Assembly (NCBI GenBank): GCA_024138025.1
Contig: JAMXBD010000404.1
Location: 930,001 to 994,000, forward strand
Origin: Combretum micranthum
Taxonomy: Eukaryota > Streptophyta > Magnoliopsida > Myrtales > Combretaceae
Length of the DNA stretch: 64,000 bases
Direction of reading: 5' to 3'
Shown here: piece after piece, positions 50,477-61,662 of the stretch
How the letters are laid out: every line of letters begins with the position of its first letter
How positions within the stretch are numbered: the stretch's first letter is position 1
Notes under the pieces: model-generated
What the model saw: only the letters and a program-made list of their open reading frames with translations
What the model was told of the DNA's origin: nothing
Database searches by the model: none
Translations under genes and position numbers: made by a program

Positions 50477-50820
50477 TTATATGGATGTATATATTGGAAG
50501 GCAATATCAAAGAAAGAAATCAACAATATTGAATGCAAACTGATTAGTGAGATTGCAATCAAAGCTTACCCAATTAAATGTTTTATTTTGTTTCCTTTTT
50601 TGTTTTATTTTTACATCTAAGATCCTAAAAGAGAACCTATAATTTAAGGATCTACTTTCCATTGTTGTTAACTTTGTATTGTTAGCTGCCTATAAAAAGG
50701 AGGCCTTTACTATTAGATAAAAGGATAAGCAAATTTCGTTCTAAAAAAATTAGCTCCAGGAAGGGGCTCTATCAAAGGTGAGTCTGCTTTCACTATTTCA
50801 TCATAGCTTCAAAGAAAAAT
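50477..50820 (+). other. Upstream region of the gag-protease relic
   Basis: Contains CCTATAAAAAGG at about 50,690, a good TATA box, about 130 bp before the first gag ATG, and a GTGAGT-like donor near 50,779. It probably is the remains of a short LTR and leader, but I see no terminal TG, primer binding site or second LTR, so the boundary is not set. Confidence 0.4.
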
Positions 50821-52266
50821 TTGTTCGCCTCCAAACCCATGACTAGATCCTATGCTAAGGAACATAACATCTTGATGTCAAAGCCAAGTGTCATGGATGA
50901 TGCAAATCATTTAGCAGCTAAGTTGGGTGTTTTTATGGAACATATGGCGTCACGGCAGCAGGCGTTGGAAGAACAAATGACAGATCTATCAATGTTGATC
51001 AAAGAAAAAGGAAAGAGACTTGCCAAATATATAGAAGAGGGGCAAGATAGTGGCATTCATGCCAAGAGCATCGGTTCGGGTTGAAGAGATAAATTTTAAT
51101 CGCAATGGCGAGGATCTATGGTACCTTCGTACTCCAAGATGGAATTTCCTACTTATGATGGCACATATGATCTTTTGGGGTGGCTGAAATGATGCGAGAA
51201 ATTCTTTGCCAATCAAAAGACTACTGAAGATGATAAGGTAGGCCTAGCTGTATTCCATCTTTTGGGTAAGGCACATCTTTGGTTTGATCAAGTAGAACAA
51301 AAGGAGACTGATATGACTTGGGGACGATTTAAGGAGCACTGCCATGTGAGATTTAGGCCACCTATGAGTAATAACCCTTTGGGAGAATTAGCCAATTTCA
51401 AACAAACCAGATTTATCGAAGAATATCAACGCCAATTCCAGACGTTATTGGTTAAAACTTATGACCTTAAACCACCCCAACAAGTGCATCTTTTTACAGT
51501 AGGATTGAAAGAAGAACTTAGAATTGATATTGAATTGTAGCAGCTAGGTAATCTTGCTATTGCTATGAATATGGCTAGAACATTAAAGCGTAAACAAAAG
51601 GTTTCACAGGGATCCTTAACCTCACGAACCAACATCACCTGGTCCACTCTCAAATCCAGCAACAATGAATCTGTCATTTCCACTAATAAGAGCTTCGTTG
51701 CCAAGGAAGGGGCACAAATAGCAAAACTAGTGGGAGCAACAATAGAGTGACTTCTTCTACACCATTTATCAAGAGGTTAACACGAGCAGAAATAGCTGAA
51801 TGAAGGGCCAAAGGATGTGCTATAACAGTGATGAAGCCTACAATTATGACACAAATGTAAAAAAGTTATTTTGTATTGAGGTTCTTGATACCGATAGTGA
51901 ATCGGATGGAGACAAGGCAAAAGATCTTAAGATTGCTTTGAGTGCAATTAGTTGAATAAGGAATTCTCCAACCATGCAATTATTAACAAAAAGTGTCAGG
52001 ATTCGATGTTTTAGTGCTAGTAGATTTTGGCAGCATGCATAACTTTTTGTATGAAGGTTTGATTTCCAGTTTGAAACTGGAAGTGTGGAAAAGAACTGGG
52101 TTGAACGTATGTGTGGCTAATTGGGAACGTGTACCTAGTATGGGCATCTGCAAATTGGTTCCACCTCAGGTTGGAAAGGATATCTTGCATGATGATTTTT
52201 ATACTATGTTAGAAGGATTTGATGTGGTTTTAGGAGTTAAATGGTTGTGCACTCTTGGACTCATCT
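50821..52266 (+). pseudogene. gag and N-part of protease of a second Ty3/gypsy lineage (Reina/CRM-like)
   Basis: Unlike B and C. First frame 50,821-51,084 (basic start, then a coiled-coil-like LEEQMTDLSMLIKEKG). The capsid region includes MEFPTYDGTYD, a TGA at about 51,190 in LK-CEKFFANQ, then LGKAHLWFDQVEQ, TWGRFKEHCHVRF and LGELANFKQT (51,119-51,540), stop TAG 51,538, then AMNMARTLKRKQ. Protease from about 51,990: the catalytic region reads VDFGSMHNF where a retropepsin has D-S/T-G, so Phe replaces the usual Ser/Thr; then VVLGVKWLCTLGLIL. Here solo LTR E interrupts it; the frame continues at 55,164. No zinc knuckle seen. Confidence 0.75.
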
Positions 52267-55163
52267 TGAAATAGCCATGAATTCCTAATTTTAATTTTAT
52301 GAGTGAGTTAGTAAAATTTTGTATATATATATGTTGATAGTGAATTTAATTTTGATGAATTATATGTTATATTTGTGTTGGATTAATTAGATATGTTAGA
52401 TTAATTATATGTTTATTTTATAAAATATTAATATGTCTTAGGATGAGTTTTGAATGTTTAGAATGAATAAATGCATGTTGAAATGTGTTTAGAGTAGCAG
52501 AAAATAGAGAACAAAACAAAGTCATTAAGCCTTCTTGATTAGCTTAAGCCAAAGTCATTAATTAACCTTAAAACAAAACCATTAAAGTCTCATTAAAGCT
52601 CTTTTAATCTCCAAATGCCACCTGCCCTCTCTCTTTATGCCTTAAAGCCTAAAAGATAAACATAACCTTACTTTATCAAAAAAAAAAAAAAAAAAAAATC
52701 GTCCAAAATCTGCCCTCATTCACAAACACTCCCAAATTTGCCCTAACACCCTCTTCTTCTTCTCAAAAAGCTCCCAAGGTGATCCTAGGTTGGAGAAGTA
52801 AATTTCTACATCAACCATCACCAAAAGGTTGCTTTAGAGCCCTTAAACCGAGCAAAGAACTCCAAGAGGTAAGTTGTAATCTGTTTTCTTTTCTATGTGT
52901 ATATATGTGTTTTGATGAGTTGTTGCTTAATTTTGAAATTCTTGTAGCATGGTTGATATATGAAGTGCAATAGGATTAAATATGTTAGTTTAACTTGCTT
53001 AGAGTGGGGTTTGAGGAGTTGGTGATGGCTGATGGTTGTTTGATTGAGTGAAGTTAGGATTTGTGGATTTTTGGTGAAGTAATTGTTGGATGATGGATAG
53101 AATGGATTGATAGATGTTTTGAGATGTTGATTGATTGATAGAAGTGATAAATGAACTTATAATAAGCTTGGAAAGATTTGGAATGAGTTGAAGAAGTGTA
53201 AAAACATTTTTTGTAAAAGGAAAAAACAGGGGAAAAGTTTTGGAAAATTTTCGCTGCTGTCAACGCCTGCAAATTTGCCGGTGTACTTTGCCGGTGTAGG
53301 ATTTACGCTGCCGGCTTTGAAGTCTACGCTGCCGGTGTTGAAATAACTTTTCATGACCAAAATCGGGGTTCCTTAACGCTGGCAAATTTTGCATTCAACG
53401 CCGCCAGCGTTGGAACCGGCGTAGAACCCTGCAGCTCAAATATGTTTTCGTATATCAGCCGTAACTTTTTCATCCGATCTCCGATTAAGATGATTCAAGT
53501 TGCGTTGGAAAGATAAGAAAGAGATCTACAACTTTCATGTTTTAAATTTTTACAAATTCGAAACGTATCAGTGCTTAAATTTTACATCTTTCCAACTGAT
53601 ACATTTTCTAAATAAAGTTAAAAACTTGTTTTTGATTGATTTATAGGTATTTGCTTTACCAAATGGATATATTTGATCTAAAATGAGATAGATATATGAT
53701 AATTGATGTATTATGATGATTAAATGATATAATTTAACATGATTTAAATATATTTATAGATTTAACGAATTAATGAATTTTCATGAGAGTTAAGCTAAAA
53801 CTAGTTATGTTATATATGTGATTTCCTTTACTTATTTTAAAAATCTTGTGATGATTTATTTGAATTTCTTTGGATGATAATGTATGAGATTGGTTGATAT
53901 TGAGCTTGAACTAAGTGTAAAATTGTAATAATTCTGTTGAACAGTATTTAATTCTCGCTCGGCCGTCCCTATTAACTCCTGAGCTAATACAGGTACGCAG
54001 TGACTTGCTTGTCTTTGTTAGGATAGGCATTCATAAAACTTAATTATATAAAAAGGAAAACTTAAAATGTGATTGTTGCTTGTGCTTTATGCCGTTTAAA
54101 TCCAATTCCTTCCCAGGGTGGCTTTCATGCCTAGGGTCGCCCCCTCACAGTTTAAGTGAGCCTGGGGTGGAAGTTGGTATCTGGTTCGGGGAGCGGCACC
54201 TTGCTCGGTTCGAGCACGGTAGTTCTTAGGCGCTTGAACCGTCCTAGTCATTTGATATGACTTTCAACAAGGGGTTCAGCGGGTAGTCGACGGGGTTATA
54301 TGGATCGGTGAAAATTATTTAAAACTTGGAGGGAAATACCATATTCTAGTTCAAACGTTTATGGGAACGGGTTGAACTAGACTTATGTTACGGACTGAGT
54401 TTGAATAAAGTTAAGTAACGGTCAATAACCTTGGAGGAAGCTACTTTACTTTTGACTTAACGATATCTAGGATGGTATGAGTCCCCGAACAACTCATATC
54501 AACCCCCTGAGAGTCTACGTGTTACTCAGGTCCCCTCGCTATTCCCTGTTATCCGGAGTTTGAATACTCCTGTGTTGTTTTACTAATTAAAGCTTAAAGA
54601 ATAATTGAATGGATGTTGCATCTTGCATTTAGCCTAAGCTCGTGTGTATCACTTCGCCTTTGTTTTCGTTACTGTGTACTGGGCCTCTGGCTCACTCTTT
54701 TAACATTTCAGGTGATGACCTGGACGAGTCCTATGCGAGCATGGGTTATGGCTCCGATTTTGAGAACTTCTTGGAGGAATATGAGGACTAGAGTTTGACC
54801 AGGACTGGATGGAACCATTCTTTTTGTAATCTAGATAGTTAGTTAGAATGGATGTTTGTAAAGCTTTGTTAAGCTTTATATTTTGTTATTTTGTTTAAGG
54901 CTTGTAAGAAGCCTGTGGATGTAATACATGTATGTATATATCTAGCTTGATCTGCCTTTGTTTGAAGTTGTGTTATATATATGTTAATATGTTTTGAAAA
55001 GCTACCAAGTAATTATTTCTCAAAATGATTTATTCCTTAAGATTAGGTGAACAATTCATCAAACAATCCTTTTAAGACAACCTTGCATATAATTCTGCAG
55101 ATTATATGCGGTTGGGGAACTGCTATTGCTTATTTCAACTAGGGGTAATAGCGGGTCTTTACA
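52267..55163 (+). mobile_element. Solo LTR E, inserted in the protease relic
   Basis: 2,897 bp between exact duplications CATCT (52,262-52,266 and 55,164-55,168), from TGAAATAG to GGGTCTTTACA. Excising it with one duplication restores the protease frame (TLGLIL then RDFSSLTMKF), which confirms both ends. Orientation plus: the end repeats the order seen in the other LTRs (CCTTGCATAT, ATTATATGCGG, then ACTGC). Donor-like AAGAG/GTAAGT at 52,869, acceptor-like ATTTCAG ending 54,711, and an 80-nt acidic frame ending FLEEYED-stop. GC-rich stretch at 53,250-53,430 with repeated GCCGGTGT-like motifs. No TATA box is obvious. Confidence 0.88.
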
Positions 55164-55310
55164 CATCTTGCGGGACTTCAGTTCATTGACTATGAAGTTT
55201 GTTTTAGATGGTAAGAAAGTTCTGTAGCGAGGGCAACCCCTAAGGGTAGACCCACAGCTTAGTCTAATGCAAACACACAATCCAGCTACTATTATCTTGC
55301 AAAAATTATT
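55164..55310 (+). pseudogene. Rest of the Reina/CRM-like protease
   Basis: Continues the relic after LTR E: RDFSSLTMKFVLDGKKVL, a TAG in place of one codon, then RGQPLRVDP. This is the C-terminal flap region of the protease. Homology fades after about 55,300. Confidence 0.7.
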
Positions 55311-57384
55311 ATCATAATTTCATATTTGTTTATGGAACTTTCGGGTTTACCTCCTGTCGAGCCTGGGTTTTGATTTCCGGTTCGATTTCTTTTAATCCGA
55401 TTCGTACTAAGCCCTAACCCATTCAATACGAATCCTTGACTAAGAATTAAAGTAAATTTTGAATTTTGAAAATATTTTGGAGTAGCCACTCGACTAAAGT
55501 CGAGAAAAAAGATAAACCAAAACCGATGGGTAGGTTGATTTCAATTTTGCTACTAATCAGTGAAAAAATCATTTTGAAAACGAGAATCAGAAATTAACTT
55601 AAGTTCGGAGGCGAACCTATTAAAACCTAAACGGTTACCACTTTAGCTTTCCAATTTTGAATTGCTTTCTTTTAAACCTTAATTTCAAAATCTAAACTAT
55701 TTATAAGGCTCTAACTATTTACAAATATGTACAAATTTACTTAAATTAAGAGAAACAAACAAAATCACAAAAATAAAATTTTTTATATATTTTGAGTCGC
55801 CCATTTAGGTGCCTACGTACCCATTAATCAAGATCAAACCACATGTAGTTCTTTAAGAAAAATTTAGTTTATTGGTTAATTTTAGTATTTTAAAATCTTA
55901 TCACTTTAAGTTCATTAAGTTTTATAATTTAATAAAAATTATCTAATTGTATATGATTCTTAAATCTATCAAATTAATTTTGAACAAATTTATAAAAATA
56001 AAATTTTTCTAATTGTCAAACGATTTTTTTTTAAAACAAACAAATCATCACAATATCAATCATCACAAAAACTCATGTAAAATTATCACAATTATTTATA
56101 AACACAAACTTCACACTATTATCATATATTAACATCAAACAAATATTACTATGATTAATATTATTAAAACTTCAACTAATTTCACTTATTAATCTATTTC
56201 TACGAAAACATATATTTATTACTAATTATATATAATCTATTATTATATACTATTTTTATATAATATATACATATACACATATATGGTAAGGAAAACTTTC
56301 GTGGATGAAGATGGCTCCGCGTGCAGGAATTGAAGTCGACCATGGATGAAGACCGCAACAGCATGCAGAGGATCGACGAGCGGATGAACGAAAGACAACT
56401 CACGATGACTAGGATCGACGACGATGATGACCAGGAGCAGTCCGGCGATGGCAGCAGCAACGACGGAGGGTCGACGATGATGTGGCAGTGGATGACCAAT
56501 GAAGGCGTATCGGTAAAGATAGGAGATAATTAATTGAGGGCTTTTGAAGTTCTTACAATTCCGAACAAATCAATGTAAATTAATTGTTCTAATTTTTGCT
56601 GCAAGACAAGAAATTTGACGATTAGAATTAAGAATCCTAAATCAAGAACAACTTAGGAATGAAAATCCGAATTAAAATTAAATTAGACAGAATTTTGAGA
56701 AATCAGACCTTCATCCCTACAAAACAGAATATGAGGAGGGTATTTATAAGCTTTAATTCAACCAAAACCTTCCTAATCAATTAATCCTGAACCTAAGGCT
56801 TGTAAAACACGTTTTGGGAAAATTTTCAATAATCCAAGTCAAAACCGATGTAACTTTCTAATTAAATGCAATAAATGATGTGTACCTCCCATATTGTAAC
56901 ATTTCAAATCCTTAAATTGCCTAAAAAACAACTTTCACACATTTTTTGAATTTTTTTGGAAAGTACCAAAAACTAGATTTTCCCAAATTTGAAGTCCGAA
57001 TTCGAAAGAGTAATTATTGATGAAAACATGTAATTTTTATACCAAAACAAACTATTCAATACCTAATTTCCAAATCTGCCTTTGGTTCATAGAAAAAGGT
57101 CCGGAAGTGGGCCAAAAATTGGCTCAAAGTGGGTCGATCGGGCTGCCTAACGAAGAAGAAGATGAACAGTAAAATTTTTCAGATTATAAAACTATATTAT
57201 ATACCTGTATATTACATCCATTATATTTATTTTCTTTAATTTGATTTATTTTTGCTAATTTTTATTTCTAATCATAATGCTCAAAAATGCAAAAAATCCT
57301 CCAATTTAGTCATATTTGAACTAATATTAACATTTAATTATTAACAAATTGACAAAAATAAATTATCAAAATAAGTTGTCTACA
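55311..57384. other. Unclassified repeat-like and intergenic DNA
   Basis: No confident gene. 55,490-55,830 includes AGTCGCCCATTTAGGTGCC, a phrase I associate with plant retroelement ends but cannot place. A GC-richer patch is at 56,290-56,530 (separate entry). 56,540-57,380 is AT-rich with no recognised content. By position this stretch may be a rearranged insertion within the pol of the neighbouring relic. Confidence 0.4.
56321..56533 (+). CDS. Small acidic hypothetical ORF, doubtful
   Basis: 70 codons, opening MQELKSTMDEDRNS, with an Arg/Met/Glu-rich amphipathic N-half, a run of five Asp, then a Gly/Ser-rich tail. The patch is clearly richer in G+C than its surroundings and repeats GATCGACGA-type units, so part of the open frame may come from repetition. 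The opposite strand is also open (56,200-56,499). I recognise no family. It could be the remains of a gene fragment carried by a transposon. Confidence 0.2.
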   Translation: MQELKSTMDEDRNSMQRIDERMNERQLTMTRIDDDDDQEQSGDGSSNDGGSTMMWQWMTNEGVSVKIGDN

Positions 57385-57497
57385 CCTCCTAATCATGAGT
57401 GTGACCATCGTATACCTCTTTTGCCTAGGATTGGACCAATTGTGGTCAGACCTTATCGGTACCCACACTTCCAAAAAGATGAAATTGAAAAACAGTA
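57385..57497 (+). pseudogene. Scrap of Ty3/gypsy pol at the RT N-terminus
   Basis: Open frame reading HECDHRIPLLPRIGP then VVRPYRYPHFQKDEIEKQ, the standard protease-RT linker and start of the RT in Reina/CRM-type elements. It is cut exactly where duplication copy 2 begins (57,498). It is collinear with the gag-protease relic at 50,821-55,310, so both may be parts of one element. Confidence 0.75.
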
Positions 57498-57613
57498 TGT
57501 GAATATATGTAAGGTTTTAGTTTTGGGTTTTGATTTTCCCCTTCAATATAAATAGATTATGGATAATGTGGTGATATGATTAGAGAGAATATGTGTTTTC
57601 AATATGTTGGAGA

Positions 57614-58427
57614 TAGAGATTAGCACAGTTCCAGAGCGAACCGAACCGAATCGAACCAGAATCGAAACCTGAACCTCTGGTTCCGGGTCTTAAAAATGAA
57701 GAACCAAAACTAGAACCAGAACCAAAATTGGAACAGTCTCCTATGATTTCAGTCCAGTTCTCGGTTTCGATTTTAGAACTGCGAAACCGTTTTTTTTTTA
57801 AGTAAAAATTTGAAATTTATATTTTTATAAAATAATTTTTAAACCCAAAATAATTAATTATTAGATCTAAAAGTATTAAATTATTTAGCTAAAATTTTAA
57901 AAAATTTGCTTAGAATGCGCATCTATTTATATACAAACACAACTAATATCAATTACAGTTAGGAATATGATATTGCAAAATACTGTAGATGATAACAAGA
58001 AAATTACAATATAAAACATAGTCTCACGTTATTAAGAAATGAATTTTACTTTTAGGATAAGTTTATATAAACTAAAATATATATAATTTTAAGTTATATT
58101 AATTTGTATTATTGATAATAAAACATTAAATATTGTAAATAGCTAATAAATTTTACTATTCATATGAAATAGTATAAACGTTAACAATTATAAATTTAAT
58201 ATTATTTTTTTATCTAATTATTTTCTTTTTTTTTTTTTTTTGCAATAAAACTTATCGGAATCATCAGTTCCACCCAGTTATAGGCTGTAAAATCACCTAG
58301 GAATCAGAAAATTGGCGGTTCCTTAATTGGTTCTAAAACTAGATAATCGATCCAGTTCCAGTTTCAAAACCGCTGGTGATTGTTTCGATTCCATTCCTGG
58401 TTCGGAACCAAGCCATGCCTATATTTA
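57614..58427. mobile_element. hAT-like non-autonomous element, copy 2
   Basis: 814 bp, flanks GTTGGAGA (57,606-57,613) and GTTGGAGT (58,428-58,435). Inverted ends TAGAGATTAGCACAG and TAAATATAGGCATGG. Orthologous in position to 16,489-17,285. Confidence 0.75.
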
Positions 58428-58567
58428 GTTGGAGTGTTGGTTTTGACGTTTTGTATTATTATTATTATTAACAACAAGTCCAAAGGCCGATTCAAAATTA
58501 GCATGGGATCCACCTTGTCAAGGAGGTTTCACACCCAAAATTAGAATAGGAATTTAGAAGGTATTGT

Positions 58568-59348
58568 TAAGGGTGTGCAAAGAACAACCAATCTAAAACC
58601 AATCCGAAAAAAAAAGGGTTAACTGGTCTATCGGTTTTGGTCTAGGATTGAATTTTTTTAATTTTTTGTTATTTTTTATTTCGGTTTCGATTTATATAAT
58701 AAAAAACCGACGATTTCGATTAACTACTCTGTATTTATATATATAATTTATAATATACTTATATAATTATTTTGTTAAAAATATAAATAGTTGGATATTA
58801 TAACCTGTTAAGCATACTTGTATTGAGTTAAATACATCCTCTTTTGGTTTCAGATGGAACCAAATTGATAAAAAATATATATATATGTTAATAATATCCA
58901 AATTGACAAAAATATTTGTACAAACCAATTGTATAATGAGCTAGGAAGGTGTTGGTGAACTTGTATCTCTTTTTCATAAAGATTTGTTAATTATATTATT
59001 TAATGGAAGGAGGGAGTATAGTATAGATAAATACGAGATCCTGCCAAGGAAATTTAAGATTAAAATAATTTATAATATACTTATATAATTATTTTTTAAA
59101 AATATAAATAGTTTGATATTGAAGGTTTTAAACCCTAAATTTTATTTCATTCTCCGCAAACGGCATCATTATGTTAAATAGCTAAAAACCAAAAATCGAA
59201 GAAATTAACTGGAAAAAATGATTAGCCATTAAGGTGGTTAACCATTTATAATGGATTGGTTTATGATTAAAATATTAAAAAATCGATCATTACGATTAGG
59301 TTAAAAAAAATAGCGTTATGGGCCAGTAACCGAACCGTGAACACCCTA
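58568..59348. mobile_element. hAT-like non-autonomous element 2, copy 2
   Basis: 781 bp, exact duplications GGTATTGT (58,560-58,567 and 59,349-59,356). Inverted ends TAAGGGTGTGCA and TAGGGTGTTCAC. Same insertion as 47,131-47,933. Confidence 0.78.
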
Positions 59349-60006
59349 GGTATTGTTATGAATTTCCTCACAAGATTATTTAGAATTGTTAAAATTGTTT
59401 TGCAAACCTTCCGCATCCAAATCATGTTTATCCATAAACATCGAGTTGGAACATTAATGATTTGATTAAAGCAATAGGTCGTAACAACCGTCAATAATTT
59501 TACGGAATCAGGTAAACAGAAGTTTCATATTGATATAGATACAATGATTTTCTACATTCTATGATTTAAATCGAGCTAATAATTCATCAAAATCAATTAA
59601 TTTATATGCTTTTGGATATTTCAGATTTTAGATTGGCCTAAGGTGTGGTTCCTAATTAGAAGTTGAGCACTACTGAGTGAATGTGGATCTATAAAATTTC
59701 CCCACTTGAGACACCTATTATAACGAACATAATAATTCAGTTAAAAGAAATTTTTTATTTTTTATTAAATGAAAAAATTGATTGTTTTTGCATAAATGAA
59801 CTTAAGATAAAAAAATTGGAAAAATAACAAAAATAAAATAATAATGAGAAAGCCAAAGGCATCGAGAGGAAATAGGTAACAAGAATACGTCTATTTCTAC
59901 GTCAAATACGTTTCTGTTTGCATAGACATGCACAAGCACACCCACAGGTGCATTACATTACATGACTATTTTGAATTATTCATTTTACTCCATCGGTGGG
60001 TTACCC

Positions 60007-60222
60007 TCAGCCGAAGCAGAAACAAGGGCCCGAGGTTCCATTGTAGCAGAAGGGACTAAGAAACTTAGACCCCAGGATTGCCTGGCACCGCTCAATGCAC
60101 TGGCTATCGATACAAGGTCGGAGTTGGATCGCGAACATTCCTTCAGCAGTGTGGGCAATTGTCATCGCCATGATTATGGACACGCCAAACATGATCCAAA
60201 ACTTTTTCATATTCGTCTCCAT
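60007..60222 (-). CDS. Small secreted cysteine-rich peptide, defensin-like
   Basis: 71 codons from ATG at 60,222 to TGA at 60,007. The first 27 or so residues (METNMKKFWIMFGVSIIMAM...) form a signal peptide: a basic start, then a hydrophobic core. The mature part has six cysteines spaced C-X4-C-X3-C-X12-C-X7-C-X-C, ending CFCFG. The C-X3-C and C-X-C pair resembles the disulfide pattern of plant defensin-like (LCR/DEFL) peptides, which are secreted and act in defence or cell signalling; eight cysteines are usual in true defensins, so this is at most a short relative. Most such genes have an intron after the signal peptide; none is needed here. A poly-A run on the gene strand lies about 40 bp upstream, and I see no clear TATA box, so a retained pseudogene remains possible. 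Confidence 0.5.
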   Translation of the reverse strand: METNMKKFWIMFGVSIIMAMTIAHTAEGMFAIQLRPCIDSQCIERCQAILGSKFLSPFCYNGTSGPCFCFG

Positions 60223-61372
60223 GATGCAGACCTGCTGGTGCTGGTTCAGAATCTTTCTTCTAATTTTTTTTTTTTTTTTTTTGCGAGATAATTATTAGTT
60301 TCTGATGTCTCATCTGTGCCTTCAGTTTATTGTTATTAATAGAGAAAGATGCTAAGGTAGCTTTATGAGAAAAGATTATTATTGGATCTATTTTCCTCAT
60401 GTGATCCCAAGTGAATCTGGCTTAATAAGGGATATATTTTTAGGATTTTATGAACCTGAATAGTAAAATATAGGGATAGAATTAATATTAATTGAGGTGC
60501 ACTAATATTGAAACAAGCTGATTTCGCATACTGAGCACGTTTGTTTGAGTAATCCTGGAAAGTTAAAAAGACGGGTATAGCACATGGTTCATAATAACAA
60601 AATTCACCATTGAATCAATTGATAAAATGAAAATTCTCGTTATTGAGGGTCAGTCTCCAACAATAATGTCCATCACTGCATCAAGTTTGATTTATCTATT
60701 GACTAACTTATTATAAAACTTTAATGTCGTAAAAATAAATAACCTTATAATCTAGTAGTATTGATATGGTTTTATAAGTGGGTGGACTATATAGAACAAA
60801 TTGACAGCCTAATGAATTAGGAAATAATAAATCAGAAAACTAAAATAGGGAAATTAATCAACAAAAATAAAAAAAAAAAAGGAAGAAACTTATCAAGGAA
60901 ATAAATATAGAAAATTAAAACGGACATAAAGTAGCTCACGTCGACCTGGTCCGGGTACATCTGATGGCCGACCTCCTAGTGGGCCTCTCCCTAGTTAACG
61001 ACGCTCTGGTCATCCTCCTTACCTTTCAGATGGTTGCTTTGCTGAACACAATTAAAACGATTCATGTGAACGTGTGCGTGTGCGTGTTCGTGTCATGTTG
61101 GTGTGCGCGAGGACTCATGTCGGTGTTGTGCGTGTGTAACTCTTTCTAAATTTTCACACCCCTTCTGTTTCGACCATTAATCTAATATTAACCACTTTAA
61201 CCATTTAATTTAGGATCTCTATTCAAATAAATGACAAAAATTGCTCTTGCTTCGTGTGTAGCTATAAATGCGATGTCAATTTCAGCCTTAATGAGAAAAA
61301 GGAACATAGGTATAGTAGCTCCATGAAACCATATGCTCCTGATTGCTTTTATCAACTAACAAAATATCCTAA

Positions 61373-61662
61373 TTTAAACCATAAGTACAGCTGTGCTATT
61401 CACCTTGACGTTTTTACTCTCGGAAGCCAATTTCAATAATTGTCAACAGAACCCTCTGTAAAGGAAAAAGAGTACAAAGAACACTTATTGGATTCCTTGT
61501 AAATTACACAAACTGGAATGATCGTGCTCTTTTCATTAATCCTACAACTTTCTAATGCCAATAAAGAAGGTTGTGTCCAGCCATATATGGAGTGCTATGC
61601 ACTCACAACTCGATTCATCCTACACTAGCTGAACAAATAAAGAATAAATAGTCTTCTAAGAC
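61373..61662 (-). other. 3' flank and probable 3' UTR of G6PDH
   Basis: Follows the G6PDH stop codon on the minus strand. No AATAAA is obvious on that strand in the first 100 bases. Its left limit is the end of duplication copy 2. Confidence 0.4.

Larger units (their letters stand above)
57498..61372. repeat. Segmental duplication, copy 2
   Basis: Second copy of 16,373-17,304 plus 46,983-50,476, in the same orientation, about 11 kb from the end of copy 1. It has the empty site of element B around 58,440 (GGTTTTGACG against TTCAA/TTCGA flanks) and lacks the 667-bp insertion. It keeps both hAT-like elements and an intact small peptide gene. 60,300-61,372 holds no other recognised gene; a CpG/GT-rich patch lies at 61,070-61,135. 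Confidence 0.87.

Noticed and set aside
60095..60298. Plus-strand frames opposite the small peptide gene
   Set aside because: The signal-peptide and cysteine pattern is on the minus strand; the plus frame ends in a poly-T run and lacks structure.
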